Origin: Acidobacteriaceae bacterium | GTDB lineage: Bacteria > Acidobacteriota > Terriglobia > Terriglobales > Acidobacteriaceae | Length of the DNA: 64,000 nucleotides | NCBI GenBank assembly: GCA_030037545.1 | Contig: JASHRF010000012.1 | Location: 1 to 64,000 of the forward strand | Direction of reading: 5' to 3' | Shown: piece by piece, positions 44,026-52,918 of the stretch | Position numbering within the stretch: position 1 is the stretch's first letter | How the letters are laid out: each line of letters starts with the position of its first letter | Notes under the pieces: generated by a model | Told to the model about the DNA's origin: nothing | Databases searched by the model: none | The model's input: the letters and a program-made list of their open reading frames with translations, nothing else | Translations under genes and position numbers: made by a program

Positions 44026-44756
44026 GCTTGAGCCGGCGTCATTTTCTGATTTTGTTGCCTGCCGCCGCTGTGGCATGGGAATCCGTGCTGGCGGGAACTC
44101 CGGAGTCCTCCCCCAATTACAGGATGAGCGACCACTGGTGGGGCATGTTAATCGACATCCCCAAGTGCATCGGCTGCGGCAACTGCGTGCGCGCCTGCCA
44201 GGCCGAGAACGACGTCCCCGACGGCCACTTCCGCACCTGGGTGGAGCGCTACCACGTCGACGATTGGAATATGACCAATCCCGAAGTGATCTCGCCCGAC
44301 GGCGGCAAAGAAGGCTTTCCGTCTGTCAACGATGACCCCAACGGCAAGTACTTCTTTGTGCCCAAGCTCTGCAACCACTGCGCCGACTCGCCGTGCACCC
44401 AGGTGTGTCCCGTTGGAGCCACTTTCATCAGCCCCGACGGTGTGGTCCTCATTGATCAGACCTATTGCCTGGGCTGCGCTTATTGCGTGCAGGCCTGCCC
44501 GTATGGATGCCGCTATATTCACCCCCAGAAGCATGTCGCCGACAAGTGCACGCTCTGTTATCACCGCATCACCAGGGGGCTGACCACGGCGTGCGCGGAG
44601 AACTGTCCCACCGGCGCGCGGCAACTGATCGACTTGAAGAATCCCAATGACCCCATCCACGCGTTCCTGAAGACGCACAGCGTGCAGGTGCTCAAGCCGC
44701 AGATGGCGACGGGCGCAAAGGTCTACTACAACGATTTGGACGGGGCGGTGCGGTAA
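44022..44756 (+). CDS. Tat-exported 4x[4Fe-4S] ferredoxin-type electron transfer protein
   Basis: 244 residues, start overlapping the preceding stop, with AGGAGG upstream. The N-terminus has a twin-arginine signal LSRRHFLILLPAAAVAW, so the folded protein is exported. Sixteen cysteines form four cluster sites: CIGCGNCVRACQ, CNHCADSPCTQVCPVGA, CLGCAYCVQACPYG, and CTLCYHRITRGLTTACAENC. This is the NrfC/PhsB/DmsB-like subunit that receives electrons from, or delivers them to, an NrfD-type membrane subunit, encoded next. No molybdopterin or NrfA catalytic subunit is encoded nearby. Confidence 0.93.
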   Translation: MSLSRRHFLILLPAAAVAWESVLAGTPESSPNYRMSDHWWGMLIDIPKCIGCGNCVRACQAENDVPDGHFRTWVERYHVDDWNMTNPEVISPDGGKEGFPSVNDDPNGKYFFVPKLCNHCADSPCTQVCPVGATFISPDGVVLIDQTYCLGCAYCVQACPYGCRYIHPQKHVADKCTLCYHRITRGLTTACAENCPTGARQLIDLKNPNDPIHAFLKTHSVQVLKPQMATGAKVYYNDLDGAVR

Positions 44757-44877
44757 AGGCAGTTGTCAATTCACAGTTGTCGGTTATCAGTCCGGCCCGC
44801 AAAATGAGGGCTGATTCGGCGGATAGGGCAGGATGAGATGGCGACTGACAACGGAGAGCCGACAACTAGGAGTTCTT

Positions 44878-46089
44878 ATGACTGGCGTTGAAGGTTACAT
44901 GTATCCCAACGAAATCACGCTGTATTGGAGCGTGCTCATCGTTTTGTACCCCTACATCACGGGCCTGGTGGCGGGCGCGTTCATTCTCGCTTCACTGGAG
45001 CGGGTCTTTCGCGTGGAGGCGGTAAAGCCCACCTACCGGCTGGCTCTGCTCACGGCCCTGGCTTTTCTGATCGACGCGCCGCTGCCCCTGCAACTGCACC
45101 TGGGCCATCCGGAGCGCTCGCCGGAGATGTACTTTACGCCCCACGCCACCTCGGCAATGGCCATGTTCGGCTACGTCTATCTCTGGTACCTGATGGCGGT
45201 GCTGGTCTTCGAGATCTGGCTCGATTACCGGCGCGAGATCGTCGTGCGTTCGCAGCAGACCAAAGGCCTTCTGCGCCTGATTTACAAGATCATGACGCTG
45301 GGCTCCAGCAACATCAGCCCGCGCTCCCTCCACATCGACGAGAAAGTGGGCTGGGTCGTCACCCTGGTCGGCATTCCCTCGGCCTTCCTGCTCCACGGCT
45401 ACGTCGGCTTTATCTTCGGCTCCATCAAGGCCAATCCCTGGTGGTCGTCGCCGCTCATGCCCGTGGTCTTCATCTTCTCGGCCATGGTGTCGGGCGTGGC
45501 TGCTGTCTTGCTCCTCTACATGGCCCTCACCGGGCTCCGCAAACATACCATCGACATGCGCTGTGTAGACACCATCGCCATGTACATGTTCTACATCTTC
45601 ATCATCGACTTCAGCCTGGAGATGCTGGACCTCATTCACCGCGTCTACGAAGCCGACGAGTCGTTCCGCAGCCTCGATTTCATGGTCCACACCAAGCTTT
45701 ATTTCTCCCAGATTGTGATTCAGATCTTCATCGGAACGCTGGTGCCTCTGGTGCTGCTCTTCATCACCCAGGTTTGGAAGCACGCTCTCAACGACATCGT
45801 TCGCAAGCGTATCTATGTGCTCTGCGGCTCGCTCATCCTGATCAGCGTCTTTGCCATGCGCTGGAACGTGGTGATCGGCGGGCAACTGTTCTCCAAGAGT
45901 TTTCTCGGCTACACCACCTACAAGTTGGAGCTGGCCACACGCGAAGGGTTGCTGGCAGCCATCGGCCTCACCATCCTGCCGTTCCTCTTTCTGTGGGTGC
46001 TCATCAAGCTGCTGCCGCCGTGGTCGGACGAGAGCGCACAAGCCGTGGCGTCCCAGACTCGACGGGTTGCGGTAGTGCCGGGAGACTAA
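44878..46089 (+). CDS. nrfD: NrfD/PsrC-family membrane quinol oxidoreductase subunit
   Basis: 403 residues from ATG 44878, with AGGAG 6 bases upstream; the in-frame ATG at 44833 is weaker. About nine to ten transmembrane helices. NrfD-type motifs are visible: EITLYWSVLIVLYPYITGLV, FLIDAPLPLQLHLGHPERSP, and SPLMPVVFIFSAMVSGVAAV. It exchanges electrons between quinone in the membrane and the partner Fe-S protein (44022). It lies 121 bases after that gene, the gap containing CAGTTGTCAATTCACAGTTG words. Together with the tetraheme cytochrome it forms a quinone-linked periplasmic redox complex of unknown terminal acceptor. Confidence 0.9.
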   Translation: MTGVEGYMYPNEITLYWSVLIVLYPYITGLVAGAFILASLERVFRVEAVKPTYRLALLTALAFLIDAPLPLQLHLGHPERSPEMYFTPHATSAMAMFGYVYLWYLMAVLVFEIWLDYRREIVVRSQQTKGLLRLIYKIMTLGSSNISPRSLHIDEKVGWVVTLVGIPSAFLLHGYVGFIFGSIKANPWWSSPLMPVVFIFSAMVSGVAAVLLLYMALTGLRKHTIDMRCVDTIAMYMFYIFIIDFSLEMLDLIHRVYEADESFRSLDFMVHTKLYFSQIVIQIFIGTLVPLVLLFITQVWKHALNDIVRKRIYVLCGSLILISVFAMRWNVVIGGQLFSKSFLGYTTYKLELATREGLLAAIGLTILPFLFLWVLIKLLPPWSDESAQAVASQTRRVAVVPGD

Positions 46090-46109
46090 CGCCTGCCTCA
46101 CTGCCCGGC

Positions 46110-46205
46110 CTTGTGTCAGGGCACGACCGGGGAACCCGCATCAGCGGGTCGCGTGCCGAAAGGCCACAAAAACGTGGTGGGCTTTAGCCCCCGAAGAACG
46201 CTTTC
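46110..46205. repeat. Two-hairpin dispersed repeat (copy B)
   Basis: GGGCACGACC, a small internal stem ACCCGC-ATCA-GCGGGT, CGTGCCG, then GGGCTTTAGCCCCCGAAGAACG, the hallmark end of the family. It lies between nrfD and the membrane protein gene and ends close to the ribosome site of the latter. Confidence 0.65.
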
Positions 46206-46219
46206 CGGGTGCAGGAACC

Positions 46220-47920
46220 ATGAACAATCTTCCCGGCTCACCGGATCGACTCAACACCCGCCTTGATGAATTCGACCAGCGCATCTGCGCCCTGGAGCAG
46301 CGCATCGCCCTCCTCGAGCATGCAGAGAAAACGATGGCGCCGGCAGCTACTCCGTCCGCCCCTTCGCCGTTACTTCCGAGCCTCCCTCACTGGCAGGCGG
46401 GTGGCACGTTTCCAGTGCTGGGCACGGCCATGCTGGGAATCGCCGGCGCCTACCTGCTGCGCGCGCTGGCTGAAACGCGTGTGCTCCCCGCGGCCGCGCT
46501 GGAATTTGTGGCTGTCGCCTACGAGTCGGCGTGGCTGGCCGCCGGCGCGCGCTCTCGTGCAACCTTTGCGGCCACGGTCTATACGTGCACCTCGGTCTTG
46601 ATTCTTGCTCCCATGCTTTGGGAGCTCACCATGCGCTTCAAAATGATGCCCGCCGGGGCCGACGCGCTCACCCTGGTGGCGTTTGTGGTGGTCGCATTCG
46701 TGCTCGCGCGCGGCGCCGCGCGGACGCCCGTGCTGCGCATCGCCAACATCTCGGCCGCCGCCCTTTGCCTGGCCCTGGCCGTTGCCACTCACGCCAACCT
46801 GCCGTTTCTCGCCGTGCTGCTATCAACGGCGGAGTTGTGCGAATTCGCGCAGGACCAGGGAAAAAACGCCCGGCCCTTGATCGCGTTGGCCGCGGACGCC
46901 GGCGTGTGGATGCTGATCTTCATCTACCGCGCTCCGCAGAGCACACGCGCCGATTACCCGGCTCTGAACGCGGCCTGGCTCGTCGCGCCCGGTTTCCTGC
47001 TCTTTGCCATCTTCGCCCTCGGCGTGGCCCTCCGAAGCGCATGGCATCGGCAGCGGATTTCGGTCTTCGACACCGTACAGGTAACGATCGCTTTCCTGCT
47101 CGCCGCCTGCGGGTTGCTGTGCTTCGGTCCGGCAACCAAAGAAATGATCCTCGGCCTGATCTGTCTGGCGCTGGCCGCGGCCCTCCATGTCGCGGAATTC
47201 GCATTTCTCCGCGCTCAGGACCGGCGCAGCCAGATTGTCTTCGGGGCGTGGAGCGTAACGCTTATTCTATCGGGCATTTGGTTCGCGGCTCCGGCAGGCG
47301 CGCAAATCCTGTGCCTGGCTATCTCGGCCATTGCCGCCACTGTGGCGGCCGCATGGCTGCGCAGGGCCGCGCTCGCATGGCATGCGACGGTTCTTCTGCT
47401 CGCCGCGGGTTGGTTCTCGGGACTGCTCGCATATGCGTTCCACGCATTGGCCGGAACGCCCGCGGCCGCACCATCGACCAACGTATGGCTCACCGTTATC
47501 TGCGCCGTGGTCTGCTACGGGCTCGTGCAGCTCCGGCCCAAAGCCCTGTGCGAGGAGCAGCCATTTCCATTTCTCTTCGCGGCCATGGCGGCCGTGGCGG
47601 CCGCGGCATTGCTGGTGCAGGGATGCGCGCGTCTGGCGGCGACGGCCTTCCAGGTCGGACCGCATCACCTTGCCCTCATCCGCAGCTTGATTCTGTGCGC
47701 TGCGGCCTTGGCGCTGGCCTTCAGCGGCGCGCGCTGGCGGCGTGCGGAGCTCACGCAGATCGGCTATGCCGTCTTAGTGCTCGAGGCAGTCAAACTGGTG
47801 GTGGAGGATTTGCGCCATGGGCACCTGGCATACGTGGCGGCGTCGGTGTGCCTGTTTGCGTTCACGCTGATTGCCATTCCACGCGTGGCGCACGCCAGGC
47901 GACGCGAAAAACCCTCTTAG
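46220..47920 (+). CDS. Multi-spanning membrane protein with N-terminal coiled coil (DUF2339-like)
   Basis: 566 residues; ATG 46220 with GCAGGAACC upstream. A coiled coil with Leu/Ile heptads (LDEFDQRICALEQRIALLEH) is followed by a Pro/Ala linker and about 14-16 hydrophobic helices in pairs. This organisation recalls DUF2339 membrane proteins but I see no diagnostic motif. Location: inner membrane; function unknown. It follows nrfD by 130 bases holding a two-hairpin repeat, so cotranscription is doubtful. Confidence 0.7.
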   Translation: MNNLPGSPDRLNTRLDEFDQRICALEQRIALLEHAEKTMAPAATPSAPSPLLPSLPHWQAGGTFPVLGTAMLGIAGAYLLRALAETRVLPAAALEFVAVAYESAWLAAGARSRATFAATVYTCTSVLILAPMLWELTMRFKMMPAGADALTLVAFVVVAFVLARGAARTPVLRIANISAAALCLALAVATHANLPFLAVLLSTAELCEFAQDQGKNARPLIALAADAGVWMLIFIYRAPQSTRADYPALNAAWLVAPGFLLFAIFALGVALRSAWHRQRISVFDTVQVTIAFLLAACGLLCFGPATKEMILGLICLALAAALHVAEFAFLRAQDRRSQIVFGAWSVTLILSGIWFAAPAGAQILCLAISAIAATVAAAWLRRAALAWHATVLLLAAGWFSGLLAYAFHALAGTPAAAPSTNVWLTVICAVVCYGLVQLRPKALCEEQPFPFLFAAMAAVAAAALLVQGCARLAATAFQVGPHHLALIRSLILCAAALALAFSGARWRRAELTQIGYAVLVLEAVKLVVEDLRHGHLAYVAASVCLFAFTLIAIPRVAHARRREKPS

Positions 47921-48085
47921 GTGTCAGCCTTCAGCTTTCAGCCCTCAGCTAAAACAAGTTCGCTGAAAGCCGAGGGCTGAAAGCCGCAAGCCGTGGTAAA
48001 AAGCCAGGATTTGAAAGGGCGCGGCTTCAGCCGTGCCGAAAACAGCAGAAAAAAGCGGGCTTCAGCCCCTGAGAAATGCATTTCG
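47921..48085. repeat. CAGCCTTCAGCTTTCAGC word tract and two-hairpin repeat (copy C)
   Basis: 47921-47990 is a run of TTCAGC/CTGAAAGC words, partly inverted (CAGCTTTCAGCCCTCAGC; CTGAAAGCCGAGGGCTGAAA). 47997-48085 is a copy of the dispersed element: GGCGCGGCTTCAGCCGTGCC, then GGGCTTCAGCCCCTGAGAAA. The second hairpin forms the stop and last codons of the minus-strand gene ending at 48062. Confidence 0.7.
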
Positions 48086-49045
48086 CGAGCCGCTGCCCGC
48101 TCCCATCAACACCAGGGAGCGCTGCGCGAAAGGCGAATACACCAGCAGCGCCATGCAGGCCAATGCCAGGCCCACGTTAATGTGGTGCAGCAGCAGGAAG
48201 GGCGATAGCGCCCAGAGCACATCGACCAGAAGTAGAAACGGCCACAGGCGCATGAACTGGCGGTGGATGCGCGGAGCGTGAAAGAGCACCGCGCAGAGGA
48301 CGAAGGCTCGCACGGGAATGAGAATGGCGGCTGTGACGATGAGAATGTCGAGCGCCAGGACGGGCCTGGCCAGCGACGAAAGAAGCTCCTCAATTTCCGG
48401 AAGATTGGCCAGCGCTCCGATATAAAACGTCAGGTACATCAACTGGAAAAGAATGAACAGCGTTTGCACCAGGACTTGCGGAGCCTTCGGCAGATCTTCT
48501 GGCGCAGCAAGAATGCGGCTGAATGCCTGCGGCTCGACATCAAGCGCAAACTCGAACGTCGCCGCCGGCCGCGACGCAAGGGACCCTGACGCAGAAATCT
48601 GCATGTCCACTGGCACGCCATCGCTCCCCGGGTGTTCTCGTTCCCTTTGTCCCTCTGCCCCTGTGTCCCTGTGCTCCCGTTCCCTAGTTCTCTCGTTCCC
48701 TTGTTCCCTGATCTTTTCCACGGGAGCCACGAACCGGTAACCGCGCCGCGCCAGCGTCTCCACAAAACGCGGATTGGAAGCCGTATCGCCTAGCGCCTCG
48801 CGGATCCGGTTTACCGCGGAGTTGACGCCGTGCTCGTAATCCACAAAAGTGCCCTCGGGCCAGAGCGCGCGCTCGATCTCCTCACGCGAAATCACCTCAC
48901 ACGGCCGCTCCAGCAGCATTACCAGTAGCTGGAACGGCTGCGCGTTAATCCGGACGCGAATTCCCTGGCGGCGCAACTCGCCGCTGGCGGCGTCGACTTC
49001 GAAGGTCCCGAAGCGATAGCGCCGTCCTGGCTGGGTGTCGGTCAT
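48062..49045 (-). CDS. CadC-like winged-helix membrane protein
   Basis: 327 residues from ATG 49045. Residues 8-105 are an OmpR/PhoB-type winged helix as in CadC (RYRFGTFEVDAASGELRRQG; LLVMLLERPCEVISREEIER; AVNRIREALGDTASNPRFVE; LARRGYRFVAPVE). A charged linker (EQGNERTREREHRDTGAEGQ) is encoded by an intergenic-type GTTCCC tract. The C-terminal half has four to five hydrophobic helices instead of CadC's single helix and periplasmic sensor. It may therefore be a membrane-tethered DNA-binding regulator with a membrane sensor. The C-terminus FLRG-stop comes from the dispersed repeat. Confidence 0.75.
   Translation of the reverse strand: MTDTQPGRRYRFGTFEVDAASGELRRQGIRVRINAQPFQLLVMLLERPCEVISREEIERALWPEGTFVDYEHGVNSAVNRIREALGDTASNPRFVETLARRGYRFVAPVEKIREQGNERTREREHRDTGAEGQREREHPGSDGVPVDMQISASGSLASRPAATFEFALDVEPQAFSRILAAPEDLPKAPQVLVQTLFILFQLMYLTFYIGALANLPEIEELLSSLARPVLALDILIVTAAILIPVRAFVLCAVLFHAPRIHRQFMRLWPFLLLVDVLWALSPFLLLHHINVGLALACMALLVYSPFAQRSLVLMGAGSGSRNAFLRG
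48632..48714. repeat. GTTCCCTTTGTCCCT word tract inside the CadC-like gene
   Basis: Consecutive words TTCCCTTTGTCCCTCTGCCC, CTGTGTCCCTGTGCTCCCGT, TTCCCTAGTTCTCTCGTTCC. The same type of tract is intergenic at 9463 and 9701-9760. Here it encodes an Arg/Glu-rich linker without disturbing the frame. Confidence 0.6.
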
Positions 49046-49223
49046 GTTCGGCGTCCCGTAGCCCCAGTGTAGTCGATGACAGACTCGATCCGGACCCAGC
49101 CGTGCGCGTGAGAACTCGTCCCAAGTCCCATGGTTACAGCCGTCTGCACCGTGAGAATCAATCGCGCTCAAATGAGGTGCCATGCATTGCGTTCCAGGGT
49201 TCGAATCGGGCAGGATGCAGATC

Positions 49224-50036
49224 ATGAATCGTAACAAATTCCAGTGCGTGGTGATGATCGGGTCGCTGGCGGCAGCATTGCTGGCGTCTGCTCCAGCCTG
49301 CGCAGGCGAAGAACCGAGCGCGGCCGCGGTGGCAGGATTCAATTCCTACATTGCGGCTCTTGAGGCGCGGCTGGCCCGGCAGCACCAGTCATCGTCACAA
49401 TTCCTGGCCGGCCTTTCCAGTCCGCAAACCTTGGCGCGCCTCCGGCACGGCAAGCCGCTCGTCGAAAACCTCACTCCGGCCAACGGCGCGGATCTGCCGG
49501 AAGCGACTCTCTACGACTGGCGCGGCACAGCGTTCGTTCCCGGCGCTACACCCGCGGATTTCGAGCGGCTGATGCGGAATTTCGCCGCCTTTCCGAAACG
49601 CTACGCCCCGCAAGTGCTGTCGGCGCGGATCCTGGCGCAGGATGGCGACCATTACCAGGTGCTCATGCGCGTGCGCCAGAAGCATGTCATCACCGTGGTC
49701 ATGGACACGGCCTACGACGTGACCTTCCGGCGATTGGATACCAAGCGTGGGTTCAGTTCGTCACGAAGCACGCGCATTTCCGAAATCGCCTCGGCCGGCA
49801 AAACCCAGGAGCGTGCACTCAGCGGAGCCGAGGAGCACGGTTTCCTGTGGCGGCTGAACACTTATTGGAGCTACGAGCAGCGCGACGGCGGGCTGTATAT
49901 GCAAATTGAATCGGTTTCGCTGACCCGCTCCATTCCGGCAGGGCTGGGGTGGGCGATCGGCCCCTTTGCCGAGAGCGTGCCGCGCGAGTCGCTCGAATTC
50001 ACGCTGCACGAGACGTGCGATGCGCTGAGGAAGTGA
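49224..50036 (+). CDS. Secreted SRPBCC-like hypothetical protein (270 aa)
   Basis: ATG 49224 follows a weak AGGATG site. Signal peptide (VVMIGSLAAALLASAPACAG). The mature part reads like an exported ligand-binding domain: YDWRGTAFVPGATPADFERL, YHYQVLMRVRQKHVITVVMD-like strands, FLWRLNTYWSYEQRDGGLYM, and a C-terminal helix SLEFTLHETCDALRK. The strand-rich centre and long final helix suggest an SRPBCC/START-type fold, as an inference from pattern only. Divergent from the CadC-like gene by 178 bases. Function unknown. Confidence 0.65.
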   Translation: MNRNKFQCVVMIGSLAAALLASAPACAGEEPSAAAVAGFNSYIAALEARLARQHQSSSQFLAGLSSPQTLARLRHGKPLVENLTPANGADLPEATLYDWRGTAFVPGATPADFERLMRNFAAFPKRYAPQVLSARILAQDGDHYQVLMRVRQKHVITVVMDTAYDVTFRRLDTKRGFSSSRSTRISEIASAGKTQERALSGAEEHGFLWRLNTYWSYEQRDGGLYMQIESVSLTRSIPAGLGWAIGPFAESVPRESLEFTLHETCDALRK

Positions 50037-50052
50037 GAACCAGGCACCAGCG

Positions 50053-50128
50053 GCGTTTTGAAAGGGCACGGCTTCAGTCGTGCCGAAAGAACCGCGAAAC
50101 AAGCGCGGGCTTTAGCCCCTGTGGGATA
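50053..50128. repeat. Two-hairpin dispersed repeat (copy D)
   Basis: TTTTGAAAGGGCACGGCTTC followed by AGTCGTGCCG (hairpin 1), then GCGGGCTTTAGCCCC (hairpin 2). Short form without clear terminal repeats, just after the SRPBCC-like gene. Confidence 0.75.
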
Positions 50129-50188
50129 TCAACCAGGGTTATGCGACGAAATCAAGAAAGAATCGGGGCTCACCGGAAAGGAACGGCG

Positions 50189-50875
50189 ATGAACGCACCA
50201 GCAATTACGCACCAATTTCAGACAGCGCGGCGCGTGAACGCTTCTCTCACCGCTGCAATCGAAAAGCGCGCCCTCCATTGGATGGCGCAGCGTGCGCCGC
50301 GCTGGGTCAGTTCAGACCAGCTCACGGCGCTGGGGCTGGGCGCGCAGATCGCAGCCGGCGCGTGCTACGCCTTGGCGCGCTTTGATCGCCGCGCGTTGCT
50401 CCTCGTAATCGTCTGCCTGGCGTTCAACTGGCTGGGCGACAGTCTCGACGGCACGCTGGCGCGCGTGCGCCATCACGAGCGCCCGCGCTACGGCTTTTAT
50501 GTCGATCACGTGGTCGATATCTTCGGAGCCGCGGCGCTCATGTACGGGCTGGGATGCTCGGGACTACTCCACTGGGCCACGGCCATCGCTTTGTTGGTGG
50601 CGTTTCTCATCCTCTCCGCGGAAAGCTACCTGGCCACCTACACGCTCTCCTGCTTCCAGCTTTCGCAGGGCCTTTTCGGGCCCACGGAAATTCGCATCCT
50701 GCTGGTGCTGGGAAATCTCGCCGCACTGCGCAGCCCCTGCGCAACGCTCTTCGGCCATAGATTTCTCCTCTTCGATCTGGGCGGCGTGATCGCCGCAGCC
50801 ATCATGTTCGCCATGGCCATCGCGGTCACGGTGCGGCACACGGCCCAGCTTTACTGCCAGGAGCCGCTCCCATGA
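50189..50875 (+). CDS. CDP-alcohol phosphatidyltransferase family protein
   Basis: 228 residues from ATG 50189 with GGAAAGGAA upstream. The catalytic motif D-x2-DG-x2-AR-x8-G-x3-D-x3-D is complete as DSLDGTLARV, RPRYG and YVDHVVD (about residues 82-110). Six hydrophobic helices. It should transfer a phosphoalcohol from a CDP-activated donor or act in a related lipid pathway; the substrate is unknown. Its stop overlaps the start of the GtrA gene by 4 bases (ATGA), so the two are translationally coupled and probably work on lipid- or glycan-linked products. Confidence 0.9.
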   Translation: MNAPAITHQFQTARRVNASLTAAIEKRALHWMAQRAPRWVSSDQLTALGLGAQIAAGACYALARFDRRALLLVIVCLAFNWLGDSLDGTLARVRHHERPRYGFYVDHVVDIFGAAALMYGLGCSGLLHWATAIALLVAFLILSAESYLATYTLSCFQLSQGLFGPTEIRILLVLGNLAALRSPCATLFGHRFLLFDLGGVIAAAIMFAMAIAVTVRHTAQLYCQEPLP

Positions 50876-51282
50876 GCGTCCTGATTCGCTGGGGCAAATT
50901 CAATCTGGTCGGGGCGCTCGGTGCCGGAGTACAGCTAGCCGCGCTGGCCGCCCTCGATCTGCTGGCGCCCGGTCACTATTTGATAGCCACCGCCACGGCC
51001 CTCGAGATCACGCTGCTGCATAACTTTGTATGGCACCTGAATTTCACCTGGCGCGACCGCCGCTGCCGTCCCGCGCTCCTCGGCCGGCTTCTGCGCTTTC
51101 ATTTGTCGAATGGGCTCGTGTCCTACGCCGGAAATCTCGTGCTGATGCGCCTGCTGGTCGGCGAAGCACATTTGCCCATATTGGCTGCAAATGGAGTCGC
51201 GATCCTGGCCTGCTCGATTGCAAATTTCTGCCTGGGCCACAACTGGGCGTTCGCGCCTGGCAAATGCACGGCGGAGGTCTGA
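50872..51282 (+). CDS. GtrA-family membrane protein
   Basis: 136 residues with four transmembrane helices and the GtrA pattern: RWGKFNLVGALGAGVQLAAL, EITLLHNFVWHLNFTWRDR, FHLSNGLVSYAGNLVLMRLL, IANFCLGHNWAFAPG. Relatives assist flipping of lipid-linked sugars or other polyprenyl-linked intermediates. Coupled to the phosphatidyltransferase gene upstream by an ATGA overlap. Confidence 0.9.
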   Translation: MSVLIRWGKFNLVGALGAGVQLAALAALDLLAPGHYLIATATALEITLLHNFVWHLNFTWRDRRCRPALLGRLLRFHLSNGLVSYAGNLVLMRLLVGEAHLPILAANGVAILACSIANFCLGHNWAFAPGKCTAEV

Positions 51283-51569
51283 TCTGCCGCGGATGTTGGG
51301 CAGGCACAAGATCGTGATCCGTTGAAGGAGTTTTGGCGGTGCGGATAGGCGCCAAAACCGGACCCGCATGGACGTTCGCCAAAGACCACTATCAAGCCGC
51401 CAACCAGCGTCGACCACGGAAACCGCTAAGCGAGCTTTTCCAGGCTCTTCGTGCTGTGGATGGACATGCCTGAAGTCAAGCAAAATGCGCGGCTGCGAGC
51501 ACCGGGCGCCTACCGACAAGCATGCCGCCCGCAGGCGGCATGGTATGCTTCACGGTTAAAGGACAGCTC
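51283..51569. other. Convergent intergenic region with a GC hairpin
   Basis: About 285 bases between the GtrA gene (+) and a small minus-strand gene. CATGCCGCC-CGCA-GGCGGCATG at 51521-51542 is a perfect 9-bp stem, possibly a bidirectional transcript end although no T-run follows. No gene seen. Confidence 0.45.
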
Positions 51570-51818
51570 TTACACGCCGACGCCGAACTCGCTGGCCTGC
51601 TGCTCGCCGGCGTTAGCGTAGAAGTCATAGGGCGTGCGGTGGTTGAACTTGTAGCGGCTGCGGAGCTCGGCGCCCACCAGGATGCCGATGGTAGCCACGG
51701 CCATGCCCACGGAGAACCAGCCGATCATCAGCAGAGCGCTCGCTCCCGGCTTCTCCATCGCCTCTTCAAGGGCGACGGCTTCGCCGGCCGGGGTGAGAGG
51801 TTCGGATTCGATGGACAT
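51570..51818 (-). CDS. Small single-pass membrane protein (82 aa)
   Basis: Start at ATG 51818 with AGGAGGAG 7 bases upstream, one of the best ribosome sites in the window. An acidic N-terminal half (PAGEAVALEEAMEKPGASAL) leads into one transmembrane helix (LLMIGWFSVGMAVATIGILV), then a short basic and aromatic tail (RSRYKFNHRTPYDFYANAGE). No family recognised. Likely a small inner-membrane protein. Confidence 0.65.
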   Translation of the reverse strand: MSIESEPLTPAGEAVALEEAMEKPGASALLMIGWFSVGMAVATIGILVGAELRSRYKFNHRTPYDFYANAGEQQASEFGVGV

Positions 51819-51901
51819 GCACGTGCTCCTCCTGATGGCATCATCATAGCGCACAAAGCACGAAACCTGTGTGATGGCGGTCGCGGAAAACGCGGCCGTA
51901 T

Positions 51902-52918
51902 TTACTCACTAGTTTCGATGCGGGCCAGCCATTTCGATTTTTCCGGTTCGGGAAGAAAACTTGAATGAAATGAATGGGCTGCCAGGCGCCGAAGCTCTTC
52001 CCGGCTGAAATCCTGCTCGGTGTGCGCCAGCAGGTACTCGTTGGCCAGGTCGGAGCCGAAGAAGGCCGGGTCGTCGGAGTTTAGGGTCACCAGCAGGCCA
52101 AGATCGAAGCAGCGGCGCAGGGGATGGGCCGCAAAAGACGGGCAGACCCCGGTGCGGACGTTGGATGTGGGGTTCATTTCCAGTGGAATGCGGCGCTGCC
52201 GGAGCTCGTCGACGAGCCGCGCATCCTGAATGGCTGAAAGCGCGTGCCCGATGCGCTCCGATCCGATGGCCAGCGCGGCCCAGATAGCCTCCGGCCCGGT
52301 AGTTTCGCCGGCGTGGTTGGTTAACCGTAAACCCGCCCGAGCAGCTTCACCGTAAAGGGCATGGAATGCCTCGGAGCCGGCTCGGCGCTCGTCGCCGCCC
52401 AGGCCAATGCCGATGATGGACGGGTAGCAGACGCGCATTTCCGCGGCCTTACGGAAGACCCGCTCCGCCTCCGCCAGGGTAAAGTGGCGGACGGCGTCGA
52501 AAATCCAGTAGAGGCTAAGGCCCAGCTCGCGCTCGGCGCGGATGCGTGCGCGCTCCAGCCCTTCGAAAATGGGCTCGAAACACGTAGCGTCGTGATCGCG
52601 CCACATATAGATCACGCCCACCGAGATGTAGACCTCGGCGTGAACCACGCCCTGCTCGGCCAGCCGTTCCATCATACGCCACGCGGCCAACTCGTAATCT
52701 TTGGGGCCCATGAGCCGGCGCGTGACGTCGCGAAATGCCTCGATGAAGCCGGTAAAGTCGCTGAACCGATACAGCGCCTCAGCTTCCGGCAGCGTAAGCG
52801 GTCGCGCATCGTGACGGGCGCTCAACTCCACCAAAGTGGCAGGCAGGATAGTGCCTTCGAGGTGCAGATGCAGCTCGGCCTTAGGCAGACGGCGGATGAA
52901 TTCGCGAATTTCCGTCAT
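51902..52918 (-). CDS. add: Adenosine deaminase family protein
   Basis: 338 residues, usual length. A zinc-dependent deaminase of adenosine or adenine. Metal and catalytic motifs: KAELHLHLEGTI, NHAGETTGPEAIW, ERIGHALSAIQD and VTLNSDDPAFFGSDLANEY, with MNPTSNVRTGV between. These are the conserved His, Glu, His and Asp residues of the family. Adenosine versus adenine (or another purine) preference cannot be read from the motifs, so the symbol is tentative. A single gene with no purine operon around it. Confidence 0.88.
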   Translation of the reverse strand: MTEIREFIRRLPKAELHLHLEGTILPATLVELSARHDARPLTLPEAEALYRFSDFTGFIEAFRDVTRRLMGPKDYELAAWRMMERLAEQGVVHAEVYISVGVIYMWRDHDATCFEPIFEGLERARIRAERELGLSLYWIFDAVRHFTLAEAERVFRKAAEMRVCYPSIIGIGLGGDERRAGSEAFHALYGEAARAGLRLTNHAGETTGPEAIWAALAIGSERIGHALSAIQDARLVDELRQRRIPLEMNPTSNVRTGVCPSFAAHPLRRCFDLGLLVTLNSDDPAFFGSDLANEYLLAHTEQDFSREELRRLAAHSFHSSFLPEPEKSKWLARIETSE

